Shown: positions 1-11,744 of the stretch, piece by piece
How the letters are laid out: each line of letters starts with the position of its first letter
How positions within the stretch are numbered: position 1 is the first letter of the stretch
Source: Chinchilla lanigera
Taxonomy: Eukaryota > Chordata > Mammalia > Rodentia > Chinchillidae
Assembly (NCBI RefSeq): GCF_000276665.1
Contig: NW_004955417.1
Span: 18,532,993-18,596,992 of the forward strand
Length of the DNA: 64,000 nucleotides
Reading direction: 5' to 3'
Made by a program: the position numbers and the translations under genes
Notes under the pieces: model-generated
The model's input: only the letters and a program-made list of their open reading frames with translations
Database searches by the model: none
Told to the model about the DNA's origin: nothing

Positions 1-2085
1 ATGTCAAAAGGGGAATTTTGGCTGCAGAAAAGTCCATCCTGTACCTTAGAATTACATGTAGCTTACATCATGTGAACCAAAAATTCTTTTCAGACTGTGA
101 GTTATAAAAGGACATATTGTACCAAGTCAGTTGATTTTCTACTTAATTCTTCCATGCTCTGATGTTGGTTTAGATGAAGCTAGAACAATCAATGGTTTGC
201 TCAGTATTTTGGCTATTCACAACATGTTGTAAAATTCAACAAGATCATTATCTTCTTGCTGCTTAGGAAACATTCTAAATTTTTTTTTGACAAGAGCAAG
301 AAAAATCATGCTTTATGTATAGTAAAAATTTACAACACTCCTATAATAAAAGCTTAATTATACTAAGTATAGAAGCATGGTGAACAAAATTAGTCATATT
401 TTGATTAAAGAATTTTAATGATATAATGGAATATTCAATTATAATGAGCTGAAAGGAATTCACACAAAACTATATTTACATAAAGGACTTCACTAGTATT
501 TAAAGGGAATGCATACATTGTTAAAGTGATAATTTAAAGTAAAAAAAAAGAGAATCACATAATCTAAATATTTAATGTATTAAATAATGAACTTGAAGTT
601 CTTCCCTCCATGTTGTTCTCTCTTTAAAGAATGAAAAATGACAGAGAGAGAGGGATGAGGAAAAATTTTTTAAAATGGCCATGGAGAATATAATTTCGGA
701 GAATATAATATCTAAGATTATAATTTCTAAATGCCACAACATGGCATTTCAATGGTGTGTGCTTACATTACAGATGAAAAAAGAGCAGAAAGTTTCTGAC
801 ATATAAAATATGATGCCATGACCTAGAAATGCAAAAGGGACCAAAACAGGTAAGGAGAAAAATTGGAAAAAGACAAATGCCATCACACTGTAGTGGTGAG
901 AACTTCAGATTATTTGAAGCCATGCTTGGATTGTTGTACATTTAATATAGTATTTGCTATGAGATGTTATTTAAATGAGAATTTTGTGGCACAATACCCA
1001 TAATTTTATCTTTGTACTTAGTACACATAAGAAAATATTAAGCCTTTAAAATTCAAAACATTTTTAAAACTCCATCCTTTATTGCGGATTTTTAGAATGA
1101 AGTTTCACTATATGTGTCAGACTCTGAATTCTTGGATTTTCATTGAAACAGGATCTTTTACCTGACGGCAGAAAGGAAATTCCACTTGAGTAGATTTCTT
1201 TTTTCTTTTTTCTTTCTTGAAGTACTTTGACAACAAAGACTAAAAAACTGACGTTCTCCAAAATCTCTACTGAAGCTATACATTTAGAAAAATATCGACT
1301 TGCTTCATTAATTCCTAGGTATTACTAATGTCTTGCCACTATGCATTATAGAGCATTGTGATTTTGGATTCCATAGTTTCTCTCTTCCTATATCATTGTC
1401 AGAAAAATCACATATTACTTATTATTAGTATTTATTATTGTATATTATAAATTATTATATACTATTATTATATTAATATTACATTAAGGCTGTCCAAGTA
1501 TGTTCAGTTGCTAGCATAAGTCTTATATTAGGTAGAAAATTTGGACACGGTTCAGCAGTGCAAAGACAAGGCTCAGTGACTGATCTCACTTAAGTTCTAT
1601 CATTTTCTAGGCTACATTTCTATTAGATTAATTTTTCCTCCTCTCTCTTAAGCTACGTCATATGAGCTATTTGGCCTTCAAGGTCACTGAGTCAGAGAAA
1701 AGTAAATAATGGATGAAGTACCTTATCACTTAAAAATCTCGACTCTGAAATAATGCTGATTATTCATGTTTCATTGTTTGAATTCTAATCAACATGATCT
1801 CAGAGTACCTGTAAGAGAGGCTGTGAAATGTTAAGGCATGCCTGGAGATTTGGAGAGCATTAATAATCTCTGCAACACTGAAACTGTCTACAGTTGCATT
1901 ACATAGAACACAGGCAGCATGAAATCAGTATTTAAGCAGAAATCTAAGATAACAAAGGTAAACTAGTGGACCCTCATGAAAACAATCAGCATCATTCCTT
2001 CATTGAATAAACTGAGTCAGCATTCTATCAATTCTCTCCTAAATATAAAAAGTGAAGGAAACTATTCTGGAAGTGCATTATCAAG
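1..2085. other. AT-rich sequence with no recognised feature
   Basis: I see no coding region or recognisable young repeat here. There are short homopolymers (an A run near 541) and an AT-rich low-complexity patch around 1420-1480. Old, heavily decayed transposon sequence cannot be excluded by eye. Confidence 0.5.
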
Positions 2086-2087
2086 AG

Positions 2088-2310
2088 TATTTGTTTGTTT
2101 ATTTGTTTGTTAATGCTACTAGGTACTGAACATGGGGCCCTGTACATGGTAGGCAAGAGTTCTACCATTAAACTATAATCATATGCCTTTTATTTTATTT
2201 TGAGACATGGGTCTCACTAATTTACCCAGGCTGGTCAAACTTTTGATTTTCCTGCCTTAGGCTACAAAACACCTTGGGATTGTACACATCTCCCCCAAAC
2301 TGGCAAGAAT
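2088..2310 (-). mobile_element. Composite B1/ID dimeric SINE, antisense, diverged
   Basis: A T-rich start (reverse complement of an A-tail) is followed at about 2125-2185 by the reverse complement of an ID body (GTACTGAACATGGGGCCCTG, GGCAAGAGTTCTACCATTAAACTATA). An antisense B1-like body follows at about 2195-2300 (TTTTGAGACATGGGTCTCAC, CCCAGGCTGGTCAAAC, CCTTGGGATTGTACACA). The ID and B1 halves side by side suggest a B1-dID or B4-type composite. It is much more diverged than the other IDs in the window, so it is probably an old insertion. Confidence 0.7.
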
Positions 2311-2339
2311 TATTTTGGGGATACTACAAATAGCATGAG

Positions 2340-2520
2340 CTGTTCTAGTATCTTAATGCTTCAGAAGTCACAACAAAGAAACAGATCCTGCATTCCTGGA
2401 GCTGACTTTGTTGAAGAATGAAATAGAAGGGAAAATAAATAAGGTTTTGAAGCATTTTAGATGGTGATAAGTACTTGGGTGATAATTGGGACTAAACTTA
2501 ATGAGCACCATGGGAAAAGT
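2340..2520 (+). repeat. Ancient mammalian-wide repeat fragment (L2/MIR-like)
   Basis: The order of short words (CATTCCTGGAGCTGACTTTG, then AAATAAATAAGG, then GATGGTGATAAGTACTTGGG) resembles a common ancient LINE2-type consensus in which a 'catggagcttacattctag' segment precedes 'aaataaataa' and 'tggtgataagtgct'. Identity is low, and the assignment rests on memory of the consensus. Confidence 0.45.
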
Positions 2521-2524
2521 GTTT

Positions 2525-3300
2525 CAACTCAGAGTACAGTTGCAAGGAAATGGATTTGACCCTAGAATAAAGACATGAAAGCATAAGAAAGGAAATTACC
2601 ACTATCTTGGAAAAAACTAATGCTTCAGTCATTAATTAGCATGATAGAAATTTTTATAGTTCAATTTTGTGAAACTAAAGGCATTATCTGCATTTGAGAT
2701 CACTGTGTGTTGGAGCCTATGTCGATGCAAGCAGAGATTTCAGTATCTTTAACAGCACATCGAGGTGAGGACAGTGCACAATAAATTATTTTATGAATAA
2801 CGAAATGAATGGAGCCACAAACTCAAAGTACAAAGCAATGTTGAGAAGGAAATATTACTTGCTTTGATTTGATCAGTGCATGTTTTATTGAAATAAAATA
2901 TACTCTCCAAATATGTGCATGTATTACTTGTTAATCAAAAACAATTTAAAAGTTAGAATTGGAAATACTAAATGTCTTGATTTTATTTTAACACATAATA
3001 TGCATATATTGAATAATCACATACTTCCTCATATATGAATGACTAAAACTAACAATACAAATGTTATTTTCAGAAGAAAAACTTTTAGATTATTTTTAGG
3101 TGTCAACCTTTAGGAACTGTTCGTGTTATTGTATGAAATCAAGTATCAGACATCCCTCCTCTTAACGATGTCTCCCTGCAACATTTTTCCAGGTTTTCCC
3201 CCTGTTTCCATCATATCAAATGCTCTGTCATCTGTGTGGCCTCCCTTCCATGATTTCTTTTTCTTTTTTCTGGTAGATTTTGGCAGAGCTTTGGATATTT
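2525..3300. other. Unassigned AT-rich sequence
   Basis: No gene, RNA gene or clear transposon is visible. Small open frames near 3123-3468 extend into the neighbouring ID element and its poly-T tract, and show no protein-family motif. Confidence 0.45.
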
Positions 3301-3302
3301 TC

Positions 3303-3411
3303 TGTTTTTTGTTTTTTGTTTTTGTTTTTTTCCTTCCGGTACAGGGAATCGAACTAACGACGTTGGCTTGCCAGGCAGGCGCTGTGCCGCTGAGCTAAAT
3401 CCCCAGCCCCA
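3303..3411 (-). mobile_element. ID SINE, antisense
   Basis: The reverse complement of an ID element: T-rich tail (TTTTTTGTTTTTTGTTTTTG), then CCGGTACAGGGAATCGAACT, GCTTGCCAGGCAGGCGCTG and CTGAGCTAAATCCCCAGCCCC. The internal Pol III B-box and A-box are both recognisable on the minus strand. ID elements are non-autonomous and copied by L1. No clean target-site duplication is seen. Confidence 0.93.
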
Positions 3412-3649
3412 GATATAACAAAATGAATCCTGAAGGGGGAAAAGCAATAGGAACGCAGAAATATTCATTGCTTAAAAATGATTAATTTATCTGTTTATAT
3501 TCCATAGTCTACTTTTTGATTGTTAGTTGTGAAAAATTAGAAAATTATATCAAAATCATGTCAAATTGGGGAATTAATGCAAAAAACGAAACTTTTTTCT
3601 TTTCATTTTCTTAAAGCACAGATATTTTAGACATCATTTACGTACTGTA

Positions 3650-4240
3650 TAACTTCCTTAATTTATTCATATAATGCCTAATGTGCATTTAAAAGTAGTA
3701 AATCTCAGATTTGTACAATCCCACAATGGCATTTTCATATTTTTACCACCTAATTTAAAAAAACCCCTCAAGTCCATTTGTAATAACTTCTTAAGTTTTA
3801 TAAACATTTACCTTTTCTAGAGATTATAAGTGAATCATTAAATGAGATTTTTTTTCAAGACGATAGATTCTATCTCTTAGCATAGTGTATTGGAAGTTCA
3901 TTCAGTTTTTTATGCATATCATTACTTCATTAATTTTAAAGGTAGAACCACAGCCTATTGTATAGTTCTATCACATTTTTGACCATTCATTCATCAGGTG
4001 AAGGGCATCTGAACTGATTCCTGGCTGGGGAAATTACAAATGATAATGCTACAGAATCTACCCACAGATCTTTGTGCAAACATACAAAATTAATTTCTCT
4101 TAGATAGGTAGGAGTGAAATTCCAGGGTCAGAAGATAAATTTATTATTGACATTTTAAGAAACTTCAAAACATGTTTTCCTAAGTGGCTGTAGAATTGTA
4201 TTATATTAATTACATTTTCACTAGAGGCATATATCTGTAT
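3650..4240 (-). mobile_element. Old L1 fragment, antisense (3' part)
   Basis: The text matches the usual antisense L1 3' ORF2/3' UTR order: a 'gtattggaagttcattcag' region, 'attcattcatcaggtgaagggcatctg', 'agtgaaattccagggtcag' and 'cctaagtggctgtag'. It is highly diverged with no reading frame. It appears to continue after the microsatellites at 4283-4723 into the next L1 block, giving one old antisense L1 split by simple-repeat expansion. Confidence 0.75.
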
Positions 4241-4282
4241 ATAGAGAGATATCTGTAGATCTATGCAGATCTATTTGCAGAT

Positions 4283-4308
4283 CTCTATCTATCTATCATC
4301 TATCTATC

Positions 4309-4351
<43 letters not shown>

Positions 4352-4384
4352 ATTATCTATCTACCTGTCTTTCTATCTATGTAT
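4283..4384. repeat. (ATCT)n tetranucleotide microsatellite
   Basis: About 100 bp of nearly perfect ATCT/TATC repeats with a few interruptions (ATC slips, ACCTGTCTTT). A short open frame through it translates to an Ile/Tyr/Leu/Ser-rich string and is an artefact of the repeat. Confidence 0.97.
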
Positions 4385-4602
4385 CTGCAATGCTCACTGT
4401 ATAGGTAGTCCTTGTTCACTTCGGCAACACATACTAAAATTGGATAGGTAGCCCGTTACTAACCTCAGGCTATAGAATCATGATATAGTGCTGAATAGTT
4501 GTTCACACCCAGAATTTGGAGTCACGAGGCACTAACACCTACCAACTCCTCACAAGGAAGATAATCATTATGTATTCTAAATATGTAATAATAAAATATG
4601 TA

Positions 4603-4662
4603 AGGGGAGAGAGAGGGAGAGAGAAAGAAAGAAAGAAAGAAGGAAGGAAGGAAAGAAAGAAA

Positions 4663-4721
<59 letters not shown>

Positions 4722-4722
4722 T
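4603..4722. repeat. (GAAA)n purine-rich microsatellite
   Basis: A GAGA-rich start grades into GAAG/GGAA and then a long pure GAAA tract up to about 4720. The strand is strongly purine-only. The Lys/Glu/Arg-rich open frame across it is a by-product of the repeat. Confidence 0.97.
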
Positions 4723-4724
4723 TA

Positions 4725-5500
4725 GTTTTCCTTATTGGCCAATGATGCTACAAATAGTTTCTTTTAGTTATCCGTCACTTATTCACATTTCTTCATTGTT
4801 AACATGTTTATTTTTCTGGCTGACTTTTATGTTTTCTTATTTTTGAGCTGTTTTATTTTTGAACTGTATTAAATTTAGCCTATATTTTCGCTGCAAATCT
4901 ATTATCATATTTAGTTTGTTTTCATTTTCTTGATGGGTAGAATTTGCCTTTTCTAAGAATATATTCCCAGTATAGAAGACTTGAATTTGCAAGAAGGACT
5001 ATTTCTTAAGTATTCATTACATATTAGGATTTTTGAGTTATCTAAAAGTCTAGCAAAAATTCACATGAATTAAAAAATTATCCTATTTTATTTTTAAATG
5101 TTTTATGATTTTATGAACTATGGCTAGGTCTATAAGCCATGCTAAATTTTTTGCATTAAAATTATGCTAATAATTAAGGCCTTTTTATTCTATATGAATA
5201 ATTAATTTCCCTCAAACATTTATTGAGTGAATTATATGTTTCTCAAAATTCCTTTGATACCTTTGCCAAAAACAAATTTGGTCAGATAGATCAATTTGTT
5301 CACTTGTTATTTAGTTCCACTCATTTAGTTTTCTATATAGGAGCCAATACCATACTTTATTTTTAAAGAGGAAAACAGAAACTTTTTTCTGTCTTTCACA
5401 TTTATTTATGATTCAGGTCTCTTAATTTTTTTTTTCCTTTCGTCTTTGAAAATTTTTTATATAGTAGTATTTGCATGCTGTTTTAAATAACCAAAGTGGT
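4725..5500 (-). mobile_element. Old L1 fragment, antisense (continuation)
   Basis: Segments resembling antisense L1 ORF2 appear in the expected order: a 'tttcttgatgggtagaatttgcc' region, then 'cctttgataccTTTGCCAAAAACAAATTTGGTCAGATAG' near 5250, then 'GGAGCCAATACCATACT' near 5341 (known consensus: 'tttgccaaaaatcaattgg' and 'gccagtaccatact'). It is very diverged, AT-rich and free of open frames. Confidence 0.7.
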
Positions 5501-5751
5501 GACTTTCATATGATTTCTAAGCTCTAAAGAAGCATTTTACAAATGAAATACTTAAAAATCTCTCTTTGCAAACCATGAAGTTTTACCCCTCTTTTTTCTG
5601 ATTACACTCTTTTGATTACTTTATATTAATACTCTTGAAAGAGGCAGTGAAAACCCTACTTTTCATTTCCAAAATTGTGCTAGGTATTCTCGGCCACTTG
5701 GATTTTTCATAAAAACATAAAAATAACTTGTTAATCTCTATTTTAAAAAAA

Positions 5752-5908
5752 GTTTGGTCATGGTGGTGCACACTCATAATCCCAGTACACAGAACCTTAA
5801 AGCAGGAGAAAAACAAAATTGCCTCCAGCCTAGGTTATGTAGCAAGTTCAAAGCCAGTCTGCACTATGTTGCAAGACTGTGTCTGAGAAACAACAGACAA
5901 ACAAAAAA
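5752..5908 (+). mobile_element. B1 SINE, sense, diverged
   Basis: A 7SL-derived body: GGTCATGGTGGTGCACACTC, AATCCCAGTACACAGA, then AAGCAGGAGAAAAACA, a rearranged middle with AGCAAGTTCAAAGCCAGTCT, and GCAAGACTGTGTCTGAGAAA with an A-rich tail. AAAAAAGT occurs on both sides and may be the target-site duplication. The middle duplication fits rodent B1. It is inserted within old antisense L1. Confidence 0.85.
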
Positions 5909-5929
5909 GTCCATGGAATTTTGTTTCTT

Positions 5930-6960
5930 TTTCAGTTAAACCTATAGATTTATGAAAGGAAATTAATCTTAACATTATTGAACCTTGTCATTCATTAACA
6001 TGATATACATATCTCGGTCTATTTAGATCATCATTAATTTCTCTCAACAGCATAATTTTCAGTTAAAAGGTCTTTAACTGTTGATTTGTTGATTTGCTTT
6101 ATATTTTCTTTTTTAAAACTTTCCTCAGATATGCGACAGGTTTAGGTGGTAAAATACATGTTATTTAAATTATGATAAGTAGTAGTATATTAATTTCAAT
6201 TTCCAATTGTTTATTAGGAGCATTTTAAATAAATTTAACATTGTGATCATGCTACATTCAATTTTTAAATGTCTAATTCTTTCAGTGGCTTGTTCAGAAT
6301 TTTTTCTAGTTCACCACATTTTTCTTTTTTTATTTTTATTTGTACATGTTTGCAGGACACAGTGATTCCCCAACATTCATCAGGGAAATTTGGTACATAT
6401 TCATAACTCACCTTAATTTTTTATAGATCCACTTTTCCTCCATTCCTTCCATCTCTTGGTCATAAGCAATCATATTATTGAGGAATATAAACAATTTTAA
6501 TGCTTGGTTTACAATACCACTACTTAATATATTTGTCCTATAGCAATGGCTAAGACCTTTAATATAATGTAGAACAGGAGTTGAACAAATAGAATATTTT
6601 ATAATTCCTATTACTATGTCTTCAATTTCACTAATGTCTTAATCTGCAATGTTAATCGATTTTTATTATACCCAGTATGATTTAAAATTTTAATTCTTTT
6701 AACTGTGGAATTGGCATTTGTTTTCTTAACGTTTCATCCCTTTCTTCCTTTATTTATGTTTATGTGCACATCGGCATATTTGTAGTTTTCAGAAATTTAC
6801 TAATTTCATCTTCTCTATTTTTTTATCTGCATTTTTGTTTAAGCTTTGTTCTGATTTTATCTAGACACTGGTGTGGGATTACTCTGTTCCGGGGAGTGAT
6901 ATAAAACGTGTGCTATTCTCTGTGAGAACTTGAAATATCAATTCTATTTTTACTAGGCTT
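5930..6960 (-). mobile_element. Old L1 ORF2 fragment, antisense
   Basis: It continues the antisense L1 order after the B1. 'catgatatacatatctcggtctatttagatc' and 'ttaatttctctcaacag' (5998-6050) parallel the L1 consensus 'catggtatgtctctccatttatttagg' and 'ttaatttctctcagca'. 'TGGCTAAGACCTTTAATATAATGTAGAACAGG' near 6546 parallels the reverse-transcriptase part. The right boundary is unclear. No coding capacity remains. Confidence 0.65.
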
Positions 6961-6964
6961 GTGA

Positions 6965-7500
6965 AATTTTATCAACCCTGTATAAATCAATAATCAACAA
7001 AATATAATCCTTCTCTCTACTCCTCCCTTTTTCCATGTCATCTAAAAGTAAAGAAAATCAATTGCAACATTTCATTTAAACATAAAACTATTCAATTCAG
7101 CCCATAGCAGCAATTGTCTTATTGCATGTATTGTGCCAATGTGTCAAAGTTTTTCAAAGGTATTTGTGATTGTTAATTTGAGTCTCAATTTCAGATACTG
7201 TATGAATATTTTTTGATTAATTATGCATAATCATAAGTGCTTATTACAAGTATTTTCTATCTTCATATTTTTAGAAAGCTTGCTTTATCTTTGTGTATGC
7301 ATTACATTAATGTCAATTTCTGGTAACTGACAAGATCTGTATTTTTTGATGCACAAAATCATACTTTTAATTATTGTGTTTCAGTTCCCCTTTGATCAAC
7401 TTATAAACAAATTGTTACTTGTGTTTTATACTTGTCTATTATTTCTCAAGTATTGTTTGGCTTGCAAATGATCCACATGAGTATTTGATTGTGAATATAA
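6965..7500. other. Unassigned AT-rich sequence
   Basis: No gene or clear repeat boundary. It may be further decayed L1, but I cannot align it convincingly. Confidence 0.4.
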
Positions 7501-7513
7501 GAAACAATGGTTC

Positions 7514-7675
7514 AATTTTTTTTTCTTTTGTCTTTTTGGGACAGGGTTTCGCTATGCAATTCAGGCTAGCCTTGCACTCACTTTGTAGCCCAGGCTGGTC
7601 TCAAACTCGAAAAGATCCTCCTGCCTCAGCTTCCCAAGTGCTGGGATTACAGGCGAGTGCCAACACACCGAGCTA
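7514..7675 (-). mobile_element. B1 SINE, antisense, near full length
   Basis: The reverse complement of B1: T-rich tail, TTTTTGGGACAGGGTTTCGC, TAGCCCAGGCTGGTCTCAAA, CCTCCTGCCTCAGCTTCCCA, AGTGCTGGGATTACAGGCGA. The copy includes an extra CAGGCTAGCCTTGCACTCAC segment, the rodent internal duplication. It is flanked by AAACAATGGTTC (7502-7513) and AAACAGTGGTTC (7676-7687), a 12-bp target-site duplication with one mismatch, which fixes the boundaries. Confidence 0.95.
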
Positions 7676-7984
7676 AAACAGTGGTTCTTAAAAGACAAAT
7701 GGTTCTATTTTAAATTTGGCAAACTGACTTCATCAAGAAACAATTTTTATAACATATCTAGTCAAATCTCGCAGAAAAGAAATGTCCCATAATACATCGG
7801 TCTGGGAATTCGAGTAAGTGAAAAAAAAAAGCAATCATAAAACCCAATAGCTTTGATTTACTGTAATAGGAATGTGAAAATGTACAAAATTTCAGCACAC
7901 TAAAAAGAAAATTGTTCTGTAATAATTGCTTATAATTCTTTCAAATGCATTTCTCTTTAACTTTAATTACAAAACATAGAGCAG

Positions 7985-8130
7985 TATTACAGAGGTTGTG
8001 GGACAAGCATGTGGCTAGAAAAGGCTGTGTCCAGGGAACAATTTGATTTGAGACACAGCTCTGATTCTCACTTCTGCTGAGCCAGTATCACCCTGTGTAT
8101 ATATCTCATAACTGATAGAAGTGCAGACCA
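7985..8130 (+). repeat. Possible MIR SINE fragment
   Basis: A weak match to the ancient MIR core and tail order: GCAGTATTACAGAGGTTGTG, then GACACAGCTCTGATTCTCAC, then CTTCTGCTGAGCCAGTATCA. No firm boundaries. The call rests on word order only. Confidence 0.4.
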
Positions 8131-8284
8131 AGAAGAATAATTTCATGCTATAATATGGTATCAATGTATAAAACTATTACTGTCTTCAGATAAATAAAAA
8201 CTTGGAATATATTTATTAGTAAGAATGAATATATAACTATAGTAAAGTTGCACTCTCTCAATCCTCCAGCTATATTTTCCATGA

Positions 8285-8815
8285 AGAAAAAAGACAGTGT
8301 CAAAAAATTTTTCCTATTTTACAGGTTGTCTCCTCAGTGTACTATTTCTCTTGCCGTGCTTTTTAACTTGATAATTCCATTTGTTGATACTGTTATTTCT
8401 TGTGCAGGTGGAGTTGTTTAAAAAGTACTTGCAAATATCTATGACTTTAAATCTTATTGCAAATACATAAGACTTTTAGGCTTATTTTTTCTGTTTTAAT
8501 GTTTAAATCTTGGATCGTTTGACTTTAATTTAGTAAATGTTGAGAAAAATTAGTGTAGCTTCAATTTTCTGCAAATAAAGTCAATTTTCCTAGGCACGAT
8601 TTCTTTCCTGAAACATGTTTGTGGCATCTCTGTCAAAGATCAAAGAGTTGAGTGTGTCCGGGGAGGTTTCTGTATCTTCTCTTCATTCCCAAGCATTCAC
8701 ATGGCTGTTTTTATTCTAGCACCATGCTGTCTTTATCACCTTTGCTTTGTTACTGGAAATTGAAGACAAGGACTGTGATGCCTCCTGGTTTTCTCTTGTT
8801 GCCCAAAAGGAGTGA
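8285..8815 (-). mobile_element. L1 ORF2 fragment, antisense (rodent-type)
   Basis: Antisense L1 words run in consensus order: a 'cttgccgtgctttttaacttgata' region, 'ccatttgttgatactgttatttcttgtgcag', 'catctctgtcaaagatcaaagag', 'attcacatggctgtttttattctagcaccatgctgtc', and 'gactgtgatgcctcctg'. It is better preserved than the L1 at 3.6-7 kb, so probably a younger insertion. There is no usable open frame. Confidence 0.85.
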
Positions 8816-8889
8816 AAGAATGAGTCAAATATCTTACAGAGTTAAAAAATTAATCAATTCATTTCTCCAAAAGGGAGAAATTGGGAGCT

Positions 8890-10105
8890 TGAAAGAAATG
8901 GGACAAAAAATGACTATCACATGGCAGGGCATACATTAAATCCTATAGTTCCATGTCCATCATCAGGGAAGATGGGTAGTATGATGTGAATTCCAAATAT
9001 ATTAGATGGCCCTGCATTAATGGCATTGCATTTCTGGTTGCAATCTTCATAGCTTTTCTCTTGGGAAATATCTTACTTACTTCCTATGACTTTCCTCAGG
9101 GATTCAATATTTATGACTTTTCTGCATGTCTTGACTCTTCATGGCACTTTTGGATTCACCTTCACAGCTTCACACACTGTTCTACCAGGTGCACCCTGCC
9201 TGTCTTCACAGTTCTTTTTCTGAAATCTAGGAGGAACCCTCCATGACTCTATAATTCATGCATTTTGCATGAGCATAAAACCAACACCATTTGAATAATA
9301 CGAAGGACTGATGTCAGCTTGAGCAAAAGCCAGACCCCCTTGGAACGTGGTTGAAGAAGCTTTTGAGTACTGGGACATTTAAGCACTGTGAAGTGGATAC
9401 CAGGGAACAAATTCCCTATGTGGTCCTTCTTTTGCAGTCTATCTTAGGGCTCTCAAAACACAGTCTTCTAAAGGACTTTATCTTTACCCTTTTATATTGT
9501 TGAGTCAGTAAAATCTGTAGTTGCTGATTCCTCAGATGCCATCAATGGATCTCTATCATCTTAATGCAAAAATTATTAGGCTTATTTTTAACGCCAATCT
9601 TTTTTTTAGCAACCATAATCTCTTTTGATCCAACTTTGCAGATACTTCTTTTCTGGCAAAAAGTAAATATTTTTAAAGGGGCATTTTTCTCAGTTTGTCA
9701 CAAAAATTAGTTGGCAGTATACAGTCTATATCCTGAACATGGAGCTGCCCTCATATTTCCTCCTCCAGCATAATTAGACCAATGCCATTAATCTCAGACT
9801 CCTGAAAAAACTCATAAATTTGCAAAACATTAGGCAATTTTTCTACCAGAGAATAACAACCAAGGTCCTGAGTTCAACTGCTCAAATGCTCACATCTGAA
9901 ACCTCCTGAGTCTGGCCTTTGCCATATGCGATTCTCTCAGCATATTTTTTTCTGAGCTCCAAAGAATATCACCCTTTAAGCTAGGCTTACAGTACTTCAT
10001 GTCATCTCTATCTAGTATCTCCAAATCTTTACAAATTCCTTCTACAAATGAGCTCCAAAAGCTTCTAACCATGATGATGTACATAAAAATGACCCTACTT
10101 CTTTG
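8890..10105 (-). mobile_element. ERVL-MaLR internal region, antisense
   Basis: Non-coding internal sequence of a MaLR retrotransposon on the minus strand. Recognisable words run in order: GGCAGGGCATACATTAAATC, CACCCTGCCTGTCTTCACAG, CTAGGAGGAACCCTCCATGA, ACTTTGCAGATACTTCTTTT and AACAACCAAGGTCCTGAGTT. The same segments recur in the copies at 31.9-32.7 and 33.0-34.2 kb, which supports a repeat origin. An open frame at 8986-9246 lies wholly inside and has no domain. MaLRs lack full retroviral genes and depend on ERVL proteins. Confidence 0.85.
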
Positions 10106-10505
10106 GTTCCAATATCTGTCTTATTCACTTCTCTCATTGCTGAGACATATTGTCAAAAATGAGCAATCAAAATGAGGAGAGGTTTATTTTGGATCACACT
10201 CTGTGCTTTTGTTAGCTCCAAGTCAGAAATGACATGGTAGAGTGAAATAGCAAAGAAAATGCTGCTAGTGTCATGTGGTTAGGAAGAGTTGGGAAGGAAG
10301 ACATAACTTTCCAGGTCACAACTCCAGTGACCTGCCCCTCCTGATATGGCCAAAACTTCCAACATTTCAGACACTGAACTCCCCAATTTTTGAATACAGG
10401 AATGAGTAAAACACCATCATGCTTCAACTACCCCATGAAAGCCCTATCATTGAGAGCATGGGAGTTTTGAAGGCCATCTTACAAACAAATCGTGAAAGAT
10501 GGTGT
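10106..10505 (-). mobile_element. MaLR LTR, antisense, directly attached to the internal region
   Basis: The reverse complement of a MaLR LTR: CTCATTGCTGAGACATATTG at the 3' end of the LTR, GAGGAGAGGTTTATTTTGG (reverse complement of the poly-A signal area), then 'ccaggtcacaactccagtgacctgcccctcc' and 'cactgaactccccaatttttgaatac'. Because the element is antisense, this is its 5' LTR, joined to the internal region on its left. No second LTR is recognised at the left end, so the element is probably truncated. Confidence 0.8.
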
Positions 10506-10509
10506 TGCA

Positions 10510-11475
10510 GTGGTTTAAATTTTCTTGCATGTTAAATAGCCTGAAAACATTGGGAAAAATATAATTAGGATTATTTGCCACATGCATAATAAAAGCTAAG
10601 TAAGGACACTTCTGTCTTTTTGAGTCAAGTAAATAATCTTGTTTTCCATATTGGAAACCAAGTGGGGGGTAGACAAAGACTAAATTATTAGCATCTTATT
10701 TGTGTAGCAGCATTAAAAGAAATGCTGTTAGTTTAAATTAAAGCACAGCAAGGTACTACTGCATAATTCAAGCAAACCATTTAACGAACTGTAGCCTCCA
10801 TTTTACTATTTCTAGTCAGAAAGCTCAAGCACAGTGAGAAAACCACTTTATAATGAGGAGTGATCATAAGAGGGCAGAGGTGAAAATCCAAAAACAGGTA
10901 GCTTTCCAAAAAATAGATGAGAAGGTACAGCCAAATTTCTAATTCTGCGAACAGATTTTAAGTGCTGTAATTATAGAATGAAATGAAGACTATATTTCTT
11001 AAGATAAATTGAACTGAAAAACTCTTTCTCAACTCTTATTTCTATCTATTTTATAATGGTTCAAGTAAACGAAATAATCAACCATAGAAAAATGGTGTTT
11101 TGTTTACCCAATGAATTAACACATAGGCTAAACATGACAGGTAGTGCTAGTAAGTGAAATGATCATGTGAAAATAAGCACCTAAGTGATACAAGAATCAA
11201 CAAAGAATCATTATTTGTTCAAATGCCCTTCTCACAAAAGTAATTTTTCTCATGAAGCTTTATAGTAAATTAGATTAACCAAATAAAATCTGCATATCTA
11301 CTTCTTCTCTTTTCTAAATTCCTTCTAACGACCATTTACATGAGATTCTTATACATTTTTCTTCAACTCTCACTACACCAAATTCTCCTAGGAGAGAATT
11401 GGGGATATTGAAATAGAAATAAATTGTCTACTATCCAAATTCACTAGAACATGTAGTAGGCTTTCTCTATCCAGA
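10510..11475. other. Unassigned AT-rich sequence
   Basis: No gene or firm repeat call. Isolated A/T runs only. Confidence 0.4.
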
Positions 11476-11489
11476 CCCATTTGACATTA

Positions 11490-11600
11490 AAACTTGTGTT
11501 CTTTCATTTATTGATGTACCCCTTAAATATTTATTGAGTGCTATTCATAGTCAACCAACAGAGACAGTTTTTGCCCATACTTCAAAACATTAGGGAAGAG
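11490..11600 (+). repeat. Ancient L2/MIR3-like fragment
   Basis: 'AAATATTTATTGAGTGCTAT' followed by 'CAGTTTTTGCCCATACTTC' resembles the mammalian-wide 'aaatatttattgagcacctac ... ggtccctgccctca' pattern. Short and diverged. It abuts the ID inserted at 11622. Confidence 0.45.
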
Positions 11601-11621
11601 AGAAAACATTTATAGAGTATT

Positions 11622-11726
11622 TTTTGTTTGTTTGTTTGTTTGTTTTTCTCCAGTACCGGCAACCAAACTCACGACCTTGCGCTTGCCAGGCAGGCACTTT
11701 GCCACTGAGCTAAATCCCCAGCCCCT
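11622..11726 (-). mobile_element. ID SINE, antisense, with 14-bp target-site duplication
   Basis: (GTTT)n tail in reverse complement, then CTCCAGTACCGGCAACCAAA, CTCACGACCTTGCGCTTGCC and CTGAGCTAAATCCCCAGCCCC. It is flanked by perfect direct repeats ATTTATAGAGTATT at 11608-11621 and 11727-11740. The intact duplication and near-consensus body mark a fairly recent L1-mediated insertion. Confidence 0.98.
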
Positions 11727-11744
11727 ATTTATAGAGTATTGACA

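Noticed and set aside
4263..4725. Low-complexity open frames (Ile/Tyr/Leu/Ser-rich and Lys/Glu/Arg-rich)
   Set aside because: Direct translation of the ATCT and GAAA microsatellites.
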